NCBI GenBank assembly: GCA_033977485.1
Contig: CM066994.1
Coordinates: 28,532,637 to 28,596,636, forward strand
Source of the DNA: Hydrangea macrophylla
Taxonomy: Eukaryota; Streptophyta; Magnoliopsida; Cornales; Hydrangeaceae
Direction of reading: 5' to 3'
DNA: 64,000 bases
Under the pieces are notes generated by a model that worked only from the letters and a program-made list of their open reading frames with translations, was not told the DNA's origin and ran no database searches. A program made the position numbers and the translations under genes. Numbering within the stretch: position 1 is the stretch's first letter; every line of letters begins with the position of its first letter. Below are positions 32,885-43,771 of the stretch, one piece after another.

Positions 32885-34307
32885 ATCATTAGTACATGAA
32901 TTATCCCAAGGCTTCGAGTTGTTCTAAACGAAGAAAAAAAATTTTGGAAATGAAAAGAGAGATTTGAAAGTATCAATTAGTCTCAAAATTTAGTGGAAGG
33001 CTCAATGGCTAAGTAGGCCTAAAATAATATCTTTGAGAAAGATAAAGAGTGATTGGAGGGATGACATTGCTTTGTGAGTATGATAGAGTATGATTTAAAC
33101 ACGTTGTGTGATGAGAGTTGTAAGATTGACTGGCTAGTGAAAAGGTGAAAAGACAACCGCCACAAACAAAAAAGAAAAGAAAAAGAAAAAAGAAGAAAAT
33201 AAAAAAAAAAATAAAAGGGAGAAGTAGTTCATGTTCTCATCATCTTGTTCAAAAGCTACCACAAGGAATCTGTTTCAGAAAATCTGTCGAGAAAGAGCAC
33301 TCATTGAACCCAAATAAAACATGGCTCAAAAAGCCCACCAATTCTTGAAGCCTTATTCTTTCAAAACCTTTAGAGTACATGAACTACGTTTTGACCTGAT
33401 TCCCACTTGGGGATACGTAGGCAGCTTGTGCGGTTCGGTCACAAACATCGTTGCACCACGTGATATTTCTCTTTCAAGCCTCAGCCGAACTATTTTGGAC
33501 CTGATTCCCATTTGGGGATAAGTAGGCAAACCTCCCAAGGTTCTCGGTCCATAACCATTCCTAAACCAAAAGCATCACCCTTTGCACATTTGGTTTCCTT
33601 CCTTCAGACTAAGGGCAAACTTGTGTTTGCCTAGAGCCATATATGTATTGCCAAACCAGGGGCAAACAAAGTTTGCTCATCGGCATTGGGATGTCCCGCT
33701 TCAGCCCACCACATTCATGATGATTACCTCTAGGTTGGGAGTAATGCACTGTAGGCATCCTGTACCATCATGTTCTCAAAACCCTTGGATGAGCCTATTT
33801 GCCCTTAAGACTAAGGGAAACTTCATTTGCTAAAAGCCCCATTTTACTCTAGAAGCGAGCCCCCAAGTCTCTTTCAAACTTGGGGCAAACTTTGTTTGCC
33901 AAATGCAATTTCTCAAGTCACCAAGTCTGTTTTGTATAAGCTAAAGCACTAATTTGAAGCATACTCTAGATAGGCAAAGAATCCACTAAATCAAAAAGGG
34001 AAAGTTTTCAAACCTTGGATTTATCAACAAAGCACAACCATTGTAAGATGATGAATAAATGAAAGGTGAGATGATACATTATTTAGAATGAAAGCACATT
34101 GATTCATGATAATACAGAGTTTGTGTCAGTCGTCTTGTGTAACTGGCTTTGTTAGGTCTATCCTTCTTTGATGAGTCAATAAATGGTCTTAAGTGTGTGG
34201 GTTTAAGATGATGAATAAAGATTTGAAAAGTCTCCATGAACATCCCAAGAGCAATATGAGCAGAGGTTTCGAACACTATCACAACATAATGCTAAAGTGG
34301 CAATATA
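32885..34307 (+). other. 3' untranslated region of the TAT/Ogre-like relic (second part)
   Basis: Continuation of 23211-24181 after the copia insertion; no gene. Marker motifs: CCTGATTCCCACTTGGGGAT followed by ACGTAGGCAGC at about 33396-33426, repeated in variant form at about 33500-33530 and again at about 43575. A GGGCAAAC..GTTTGCC hairpin motif occurs about four times at 33605-33900. These boxes are typical of the 3' end of such gypsy elements in many plants. Confidence 0.6.
33600..33905. repeat. Dispersed GGGCAAAC..GTTTGCC hairpin motif
   Basis: Three clear copies and one degenerate copy, each an inverted repeat with a few-base loop (for example GGGCAAACTTTGTTTGCC). The spacing is about 60-130 bp. 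They could fold in the RNA of the parent element. Confidence 0.65.
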
Positions 34308-36694
34308 AGAAGTGTCACGACCCCAAAATTCGACTTCAAAATTCTGGGCTCGAGACCGGCCTCTAGGCCTCTTCATAATTAAATAGAGCTCTAGCGGAAG
34401 CAAACATAGCTTAAATCTATTTATATATTGAAGTCTACAAAAAATCTTGAGAATATTTTTACATTTGAAGGCATAACTCTTCTAAACATTCTACATATCT
34501 AACAATCATCTACTCCTCATTTGCATCAAGAAGATAATCTTTATCTTCTATCGAAATGTTCTGTTCTTCTAAGGGTTTTGTAATAGCCTATCATCGTCAC
34601 TTCGTCACCTGAAAAGGGTTTTAAAAATATTTGGAGAGTGTGAGCAGAAGGCTCAGTGAATGAACATAAACCTGGATAATAATCATAACGAGGATTTGTA
34701 TAGAAGAGATAACAATATTAATAATGATGAATACGAAATATTATAACAGATTCAAAAATATTTATACGAAAGGCATCTTTTCATGAATGTCAAATTACCA
34801 ACCACCCACTCACACACACGTTTCTTTCATTACATGGCACATTGATCAAAGACAACCCTGCTAGTCGGGTTCATGGGTCCAAAAGGACCAGCCACTTGGG
34901 CTTCATTACATGGGCCCAATAGGACCAACCACTTAGGGCTATACTTTATAATTTGTTGCGGTGGTAATTGACATTGGGAACAATGAATGAATTGCACAAT
35001 GGCATAACAAATATTAACATAATCCCTTTTTCAGTGGAACCAAACGATAATGTTCCAAAAATGAATTATAACAATTATATAATATTATTAATAATTGAAG
35101 GTAAAATCAAATCCACTCGTGAGGAGTATAATCAACAAAAAGGATATGAACACTCACATATGGAGTTGAACTGAATACCGGGTATGAACACTCACCTTGG
35201 TGACTTAGGAATTGACGATGAAGTGGTTCCTACATTAATACAGGTAAGGAACTAAACATTTAATATCCAATTGTAATCATAGTGTAAAACTGTAATTAAG
35301 GCTTTTCTAAGGTATTTTTGTAAATATGCTAAAACTATGTCAAACCTTCACTATAATGTTCCTTACACTATACTAAGCTCAACCTCACTAACTGGACTCA
35401 ATTAGGAGTCCGTAGTAGTTCCTACTTCAAAACAGAGTGTCCTACACAAACGTGGATTATACAAATAAGCTGTATTTTAGATAATGTCGGATTGTCTCCA
35501 AACTTTTAAATACGATACTAGACATTATTTCAAGACTATAGGAATTGACAGCGTATTTTTCTGAGTTATAGATTATTTACTACGAATTTTGGAAGTTAAA
35601 ATACTATTTTTAAATAGTTACTATTGAGCCGTAAGGCACATATATAATTTCCATAAGGGTGAGAATTGATTCATCAAACTATTCTTTATAAACTCATAAT
35701 ATTAATTGCGTATTACGTTACTTTTACTAATTTTATTACCCAAAGGATATAAAGGAATTAGTAGTTATTCGTACTTAGTACCCCAATATTTCTAATTGTA
35801 ATATCTATTCGTCATATCCTAATGATACAAAATAATACTGAAGTATAAATGATTGATAACGATTTTACCAAATTACATAATGACCAAAATACCATTACTT
35901 TAAAAGTTTAGGGGTAATTCTGTAAATACACCAAAACACAGGGACTAAAATAAAAATATCCAAAAACTGTAAATTTACTATTTCAGACTGTAATTAACAA
36001 AATTATAAGTTCTATGCCTGAAACCGTGATCAAATCCGATGTCGGAAGACCTCTATACATTCGTTTAAAGTTTTCAGGGGTGTAAATGAAATTTCGGAAT
36101 AAATCTGGGCAGAATGCCCTGTTTTGGCAGATTGTAATTATAAACTTCTAATGATCATAACTCACTCATTTCTTAACCTTTTTAAGTGAAATCAGTGTCT
36201 ATCTTGAGTGAAATTTCGTGGAGAATCCAAATCTAAAGTTAGTTTTAGCAAATTCGAATCACAGAATGTGAAATGACCAATTTACCCTTTAAGATGAATC
36301 CTAAATAAAACCCAAACGGTACAAGCAAATCAAAAACTGTTTTAAGGGTAGTTTCCTGGGTATTTTAAGAGTCTATTCTTAAAATTTGAGAGCTATAGCT
36401 GGTCGGAGTAAAGAGTTACACTAATTCTATTATTTCGAATCAAACCGAGTTATTTTCTAGAGGTTCCAAATTCCATATAATCATACTACTCAAAACGGTA
36501 AATAGAAGTTAATTATTACATAAAATAATATGTACGAATTACTTACCAATACTCTGAAATATAAACGCATCCCAAGCTTGTTTCAATTACTCCTTTAAAT
36601 ATGTGTGTGTATAGAGTTGGGAGAGAGAGAGATCGAATTGAGAGACAGTAGAGAGTTTTAGAGAGTTGTGAGTTTTGTTGAGGGATTTGGTGTG

Positions 36695-36706
36695 TATATA
36701 TAGAGC
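36695..36706 (-). promoter_or_regulatory. TATA box of the non-coding element LTR
   Basis: Minus strand CTATATATACAC right after the palindrome array. By position it is the likely core promoter of the LTR; the equivalent in the 5' LTR is near 41806-41817. Confidence 0.65.
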
Positions 36707-36714
36707 CCAATTTT

Positions 36715-36870
36715 GTTAGGTCACACCTAATTTGTTAGGTACCGTACCTAATTTGTTAGGTCACACCTAATTTGTTAGGTACCGTACCTAATTTGTTAGG
36801 TTACCTAATTTGTTAGGTCACATAGCACCTAATTTGTTAGGTCACACCTAATTTGTTAGGTCACATAGCA
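36715..36870. repeat. ACCTAATTTGTTAGGT inverted-repeat array
   Basis: Seven full copies and one partial copy of a 16-bp near-palindrome, joined by short linkers (CAC, ACCGT, CACATAGC). On the minus strand they lie just upstream of a TATA box (CTATATATACAC at about 36695-36706). The same array is in the right LTR (about 41826-41981). Confidence 0.92.
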
Positions 36871-36988
36871 CCGCACACACACACAGGTAAAATTTATACT
36901 GTATAAATTTCTAAACTGGTATTTTTTTCTCTGACCAGAATAATATTTTAATATTTTAATATACGCTTTAAATTTTCGGGTCATTACA

Positions 36989-39423
36989 TTCTCCCCTACT
37001 TAAAGAAGTTTGGTCCCCAAACTTATCTTATTACGTGCTTAAAAGGCAATCATAATTTTAGGATAATTTCCAAATCTACAAACTCGAAATACGCTACTAT
37101 AGTAAAATATCAAAATATTCTAACATGTTAGAAACGAAATTATTACACTAATTAAATAATCAGAATAGTCAATAATACCTAAAATATTTCTCATAAAGGA
37201 CAATTCGGGTATTTATATAGTACATATCTTATGTTTATACGTTGGGTGGATAGAGATTGCCAGGAGATACAGATAAACCAATTCTTGAAAATTAATTTTT
37301 TTTATATCAATCATTGTTTTGTAAGGTAATTACAAGTTGCTTCATTGTCCTAAAAATTAACGATTCAAAGCTTTAGGGATATAAATTTATAATAGTCCAA
37401 ATACCTATAAGAATATATATAAATTTTAAGAATTTCCTTACATTTCTATTTCCTTGAAAATCGTGTATATTACCTCTGAAGTATTACCTAAATAATTTTT
37501 AACAATTCTTTCGTAAATTTTTTTTTTTTTGGCATAAACAGTCTATTTTAAAAAATTAGATTTTGACCATACTAATGAAAATAATAGCTACGATTACAAG
37601 ATGTAGAAAAGATTCAAGTTATTATATTGTGGTAAGTAAAAAAAATTCATGCGAAGTATACTCATAGATCTTATGTTACAAAGATACTATATAATACGCA
37701 TTACTATTCCATTTGTCTATTTAACCATTTCTAAATTCTGGTGATTGAAACTAAACATTAATGCATATGTTTCCTTAACCATGATGTTGGACTAGTAAAT
37801 TTTATATTGCTAACTTATGGTCATGAGTTTGAATAAATATCATAATAGCATCTATTTATTTATTTTTATTTTTTTTTTTGTAAATCACTTAACACATTAT
37901 TAATGCATGCAAATTGAGAATATGAACTTAGATATGAAACACAAGCACCCTCTAAATACCCCGTATTACTCCTCGATCGATTAGAATACCATGTCCTTAA
38001 AATACCATGCTTCCAGAAGTTCTCACATAAAATATAGGATGTCGTTGGACTGAGTAGATAATACCCCTGTTGAAGATAAATCAATACTTCGTGATAGAAG
38101 AGTAAGATCACTGCTTGATAGATAGGTTCAAAAGATCATAGTTATAGAATCTCCACATAAGAGATAAATAGCAGCAGTAGAATACCCGTTCACAATATCC
38201 ATAATATCAGCATAATGAGAAATCCAGAATATCCGTAATATCAGCATCATAAGAAATCCAGAATATCCATAATAGCGGCATCATAAGGAATCCAGAATAT
38301 CCGCAAAATAGAATCCCCATCAGAAAACCAAATGACAATAAGGACCCATCGGAAATATAAGATCTAGATACCCACGATACGAATTCCGGATATGTTGCTA
38401 CTGTCAGCTCCGATCATTGATATGATAATAAGGATTCAATTATTGATTCTGAATTCTCAACGCGTACCCCCAATTATGCAAACATAATATGAATGCACTA
38501 AAACTATACAATATTGCATATAGTTAATTATTAGGAAAAATAAACAAATGGACACTTAGTAAAATACACAATTCTTTTATTACATTTTCTTTTAATTCAC
38601 ATTTTCCACTTCTATTTGATTAGTCCCTTAGTTTATTTCTAAATTTAGTCAATTCGAATTTTACAAAATGGCAGGCATATATTATTATCGTATACTATTT
38701 ATAGGCACCCATATTTGTAAGAATTTACTATAGTAGTTCAGTTATATGCAAGTATGTGATAAGACTAATGAATAAGAATTTATGTTGTACCAAATTGCAA
38801 TTTCTTTGGTACTCTTCCCATTACTCCGTGTATGTGTGTTTCAACTATTACCATATTTTTACTAATATTTCATGGTTGTGTTCTCCAATCTTCTTCTTCT
38901 TTTTTTTTTTTCTACTTATTTAAATTTATATATTTAAGACACTAGTTTGTACCACACCTAGTAGTTGTGGTTATCAAACACTCTATAACTCTTGATAGAT
39001 TTACAATGAGTTATGAAACGTCACCTTAGAGTTATTAGTAAAATAGAGTTCATTATCATTGTGTCGTTACGTGTTAATACTATTTCTATTGGTAAATAGA
39101 GTTAACATTTCATATAATATTTTTTTAGTAATGTAAGACTTCTAGCTACATTTAAATTCTAGACTCACGGATATTCAAATCGTATATTTTAGACTAAAAA
39201 TTCTATATAGGTTCAAGCTAGATATCTTATCTCTCTTCCTTTTGTTCTTTCAATACAAAAGGAGTCCTACTTCTAAACTTCCGAACAAGATGAAATCTGG
39301 TCTTAAGTTCTAACCCAAGCTTTCTAACGAATTCTTATGTGTCTATATCTTAACCTTGGACTTCCTAATCATAATTGCTCTATGTTCTTCTAGTTGTCCG
39401 GGAACTATTGCTCTGATACCAAC
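36989..39423 (-). other. Internal region of the non-coding element
   Basis: AT-rich, no credible gene. A short repetitive patch at about 38190-38300 repeats CAGAATATCCRTAATATCAGC-like units three to four times. The primer site is at its right edge and the polypurine tract at its left. Confidence 0.85.
39410..39421 (-). other. Primer-binding site of the non-coding element
   Basis: The minus strand reads TGGTATCAGAGC, two bases inside the 5' LTR; a perfect tRNA-Met-type site. This orients the element. Confidence 0.95.
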
Positions 39424-42099
39424 TGTCACGACCCCAAAATTCGACTTCAAAATTCTGGGCTCGAGACCGGCCTCTAGGCCTCTTCATAATTAAATAGAGC
39501 TCTAGCGGAAGCAAACATAGCTTAAATCTATTTATATATTGAAGTCTACAAAAAATCTTGAGAATATTTTTACATTTGAAGGCATAACTCTTCTAAACAT
39601 TCTACATATCTAACAATCATCTACTCCTCATTTGCATCAAGAAGATAATCTTTATCTTCTATCGAAATGTTCTGTTCTTCTAAGGGTTTTGTAATAGCCT
39701 ATCATCGTCACTTCGTCACCTGAAAAGGGTTTTAAAAATATTTGGAGAGTGTGAGCAGAAGGCTCAGTGAATGAACATAAACCTGGATAATAATCATAAC
39801 GAGGATTTGTATAGAAGAGATAACAATATTAATAATGATGAATACGAAATATTATAACAGATTCAAAAATATTTATACGAAAGGCATCTTTTCATGAATG
39901 TCAAATTACCAACCACCCACTCACACACACGTTTCTTTCATTACATGGCACATTGATCAAAGACAACCCTGCTAGTCGGGTTCATGGGTCCAAAAGGACC
40001 AGCCACTTGGGCTTCATTACATGGGCCCAATAGGACCAACCACTTAGGGCTATACTTTATAATTTGTTGCGGTGGTAATTGACATTGGGAACAATGAATG
40101 AATTGCACAATGGCATAACAAATATTAACATAATCCCTTTTTCAGTGGAACCAAACGATAATGTTCCAAAAATGAATTATAACAATTATATAATATTATT
40201 AATAATTGAAGGTAAAATCAAATCCACTCGTGAGGAGTATAATCAACAAAAAGGATATGAACACTCACATATGGAGTTGAACTGAATACCGGGTATGAAC
40301 ACTCACCTTGGTGACTTAGGAATTGACGATGAAGTGGTTCCTACATTAATACAGGTAAGGAACTAAACATTTAATATCCAATTGTAATCATAGTGTAAAA
40401 CTGTAATTAAGGCTTTTCTAAGGTATTTTTGTAAATATGCTAAAACTATGTCAAACCTTCACTATAATGTTCCTTACACTATACTAAGCTCAACCTCACT
40501 AACTGGACTCAATTAGGAGTCCGTAGTAGTTCCTACTTCAAAACAGAGTGTCCTACACAAACGTGGATTATACAAATAAGCTGTATTTTAGATAATGTCG
40601 GATTGTCTCCAAACTTTTAAATACGATACTAGACATTATTTCAAGACTATAGGAATTGACAGCGTATTTTTCTGAGTTATAGATTATTTACTACGAATTT
40701 TGGAAGTTAAAATACTATTTTTAAATAGTTACTATTGAGCCGTAAGGCACATATATAATTTCCATAAGGGTGAGAATTGATTCATCAAACTATTCTTTAT
40801 AAACTCATAATATTAATTGCGTATTACGTTACTTTTACTAATTTTATTACCCAAAGGATATAAAGGAATTAGTAGTTATTCGTACTTAGTACCCCAATAT
40901 TTCTAATTGTAATATCTATTCGTCATATCCTAATGATACAAAATAATACTGAAGTATAAATGATTGATAACGATTTTACCAAATTACATAATGACCAAAA
41001 TACCATTACTTTAAAAGTTTAGGGGTAATTCTGTAAATACACCAAAACACAGGGACTAAAATAAAAATATCCAAAAACTGTAAATTTACTATTTCAGACT
41101 GTAATTAACAAAATTATAAGTTCTATGCCTGAAACCGTGATCAAATCCGATGTCGGAAGACCTCTATACATTCGTTTAAAGTTTTCAGGGGTGTAAATGA
41201 AATTTCGGAATAAATCTGGGCAGAATGCCCTGTTTTGGCAGATTGTAATTATAAACTTCTAATGATCATAACTCACTCATTTCTTAACCTTTTTAAGTGA
41301 AATCAGTGTCTATCTTGAGTGAAATTTCGTGGAGAATCCAAATCTAAAGTTAGTTTTAGCAAATTCGAATCACAGAATGTGAAATGACCAATTTACCCTT
41401 TAAGATGAATCCTAAATAAAACCCAAACGGTACAAGCAAATCAAAAACTGTTTTAAGGGTAGTTTCCTGGGTATTTTAAGAGTCTATTCTTAAAATTTGA
41501 GAGCTATAGCTGGTCGGAGTAAAGAGTTACACTAATTCTATTATTTCGAATCAAACCGAGTTATTTTCTAGAGGTTCCAAATTCCATATAATCATACTAC
41601 TCAAAACGGTAAATAGAAGTTAATTATTACATAAAATAATATGTACGAATTACTTACCAATACTCTGAAATATAAACGCATCCCAAGCTTGTTTCAATTA
41701 CTCCTTTAAATATGTGTGTGTATAGAGTTGGGAGAGAGAGAGATCGAATTGAGAGACAGTAGAGAGTTTTAGAGAGTTGTGAGTTTTGTTGAGGGATTTG
41801 GTGTGTATATATAGAGCCCAATTTTGTTAGGTCACACCTAATTTGTTAGGTACCGTACCTAATTTGTTAGGTCACACCTAATTTGTTAGGTACCGTACCT
41901 AATTTGTTAGGTTACCTAATTTGTTAGGTCACATAGCACCTAATTTGTTAGGTCACACCTAATTTGTTAGGTCACATAGCACCGCACACACACACAGGTA
42001 AAATTTATACTGTATAAATTTCTAAACTGGTATTTTTTTCTCTGACCAGAATAATATTTTAATATTTTAATATACGCTTTAAATTTTCGGGTCATTACA
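39424..42099 (-). repeat. 5' LTR of the non-coding element
   Basis: 2676 bp and collinear with 34313-36988 throughout. Contains the same palindrome array (about 41826-41981). Followed by AGAAG. Confidence 0.95.
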
Positions 42100-42369
42100 A
42101 GAAGAGTCCAAGACTAGGGGCAAAGGTGACTCCATTCTTTTGGCATAATCGATGTGTTTCTTCCAAAGGTCCGCAAATGCAAAAAATCATTCTTTCTATC
42201 AGCTCTGTTCGAAATCTTTGAGTCTGAAAACTCCCCAAATTTTGAAAAATCAACTCTCTGAGTCCACGGACTCCCGAACTTTTGTGAAATCAATTCTTTA
42301 AGTCCGAAGTGACTCCGAATATTGAAATTTGGTTCTTTGAGCACGAGGAGACTCCCAAACAAGCATTAG

Positions 42370-43195
42370 TCCCTAATGACAGCTTCCCTTCCTAAGCATT
42401 AGTCCTCAATGGCAACCTTGCGTTAGTCCTCAATGGCAGCATTATTGGTGTTAGTCCTCAATGGCAACCTTGCATTAGTCCTCAGTGACAGCATCATCGG
42501 TGTTAGTCCTCAATGGCAACCTTGCATTAGTCCTCAATGGCAGCAATATCGGTGTTAGTCCTCAATGGCAACCTTGCGTTAGTCCTCAATAGCATCATTA
42601 TCGGTGTTAGTCCTCAATGGTAACCTTGCATTAGTCCTCAATGGCAGCAACATCGTTTTAGTCCTCAATGGTAACCTTGCATTAGTCCTCAATGGCAGCA
42701 TCATCAGTGTTAGTCCTCAATGGCAACCTTGCATTAGTCCTCAATGGCAACATCATCGGTGTTAGTCCTCAATGGTAACCTTGTGTTAGTCTCAATGGCA
42801 GCATTATCGGTGTTAGTCCTCAATGGCAACCTTGCGTTAGTCCTCAATGGCAGCATTATCGGTGTTAGTCCTCAATGGCAACTTTGCATTAGTCCTCAAT
42901 GGCAGCATTATCGGTATTAGTCCTCAATAGAAACTTTGCATTAGTCCTCAATGACAGCATCATCGGTGTTAGTCCTCAATGGCAACCTTGTGTTAGTCCT
43001 TAATGGCAGCATCATTTGTGTTGGTCCTCAATGGCATCTGCAATAGTCCTCAATGGCAGCATCATTTGCGTTAGTACTCAATGGCAATCTCTTTTAGGCC
43101 TCAATGGCAATCCTCGTCACTCCTCAATGGCAGTCTTTTTAAACTTGCGTTAGTCCTTGATGGCAGCATCTTTTGGTCGATAATTAGTCCTCAAT
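42370..43195. repeat. Minisatellite, 26/52-bp unit (TTAGTCCTCAATGGCA)
   Basis: More than 25 copies of TTAGTCCTCAATGGCA, alternating with two linkers (ACCTTGC and GCATCATCGGTG), so a basic unit of about 26 bp forms a 52-bp pair. Units drift at both ends. It lies in the 3' untranslated region of the TAT/Ogre-like relic, upstream of its 3' LTR. Plant origin and internal divergence exclude a CRISPR array. Confidence 0.95.
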
Positions 43196-43202
43196 GGAAA
43201 TC

Positions 43203-43385
43203 TTTGCTGAATTCCTCTAGATTGAGGCAAATCTGTTGAAGTCCTCTAGATTGAGGCAAATCCGTTGAAGTCCTCTAGATTGAGGAAAATCCCTGCGAAA
43301 GTCCTCTAGATTGAGGCAAATCCGTTGAAGTCCTCTAAATTGAGGCAAATCCTTGTTGAAGTCATCTAGGTTGAGGCAATTCATA
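43203..43385. repeat. Minisatellite, about 29-bp unit (GTCCTCTAGATTGAGGCAAA)
   Basis: Six units of CCTCTAGATTGAGGCAAATC with short linkers. CCTCTAGATTGAGG is an imperfect inverted repeat. It directly follows the first minisatellite. Confidence 0.9.
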
Positions 43386-43771
43386 TTGATGTAAGGCATA
43401 GAATGCATTCATATCACCAGAAAAAACATGATCTTGGATCTTCGCATCTACATAGCATGAAGCATGAAATTACATTGACAGTCGTTATTCCATGAGCACG
43501 TGCATCACATGATAGGTGCATTCATCCGTGTGATTGTTTGTGTTTAGGTTTTGTCCCTTGCCCGAACTACGTCTTGGTCTGATTCCCATGGGGATATATA
43601 GGCAGCTCACCATTGAGCATGACCAGCACCGACCGTCTCCGCAAATTTTTTTGCAATGCATTTTGTTTTTACCTAAGTTCAATAGCCCGGTCAAAGGCTT
43701 GTCTTCACACAGGCTTCGATATTCGCTTGTGATACGCGTTGCTTCACAAGCTCTGTCGAAGAGGGGCAAAC
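43386..43771 (+). other. End of the TAT/Ogre-like 3' region with polypurine tract
   Basis: It contains the marker GGTCTGATTCCCATGGGGAT followed by ATATAGGCAGC, and ends GAAGAGGGGCAAACAG, the polypurine-type tract placed just before LTRs starting TGTAGACACC. No gene. Confidence 0.6.

Larger units (their letters stand above)
34313..36988 (-). repeat. 3' LTR of the non-coding element
   Basis: TGTCACGACCCC...GGGTCATTACA on the plus strand, 2676 bp, same length as the right LTR; I saw no differences in the parts compared. It contains the ACCTAATTTGTTAGGT repeat cluster. The small frame at 34968-35174 recurs in the other LTR and is not a gene. Confidence 0.95.
34313..42099 (-). mobile_element. Young non-coding LTR element (LARD-type), minus orientation
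   Basis: It is 7787 bp with two 2676-bp LTRs and a perfect AGAAG target duplication (34308-34312 and 42100-42104). The primer site lies next to the right LTR on the minus strand, and the polypurine tract (AAGTAGGGGAGAA on the minus strand) next to the left one. The 2435-bp interior has no gag or pol. Its termini (minus strand TGTAATGACCCGAAAA) and tract resemble gypsy chromovirus elements, so an autonomous gypsy relative probably mobilised it (inference). Confidence 0.93.

Noticed and set aside
34968..35174. 68-residue open frame, repeated at 40079-40285
   Set aside because: Within the two LTRs of the non-coding element; no domain and no supporting context.
42370..43385. Regularly repeated units resembling a CRISPR array
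   Set aside because: Units are adjacent or separated by repeated linkers, not unique spacers, they diverge gradually, and the DNA is plant nuclear. These are minisatellites in a retroelement 3' region.
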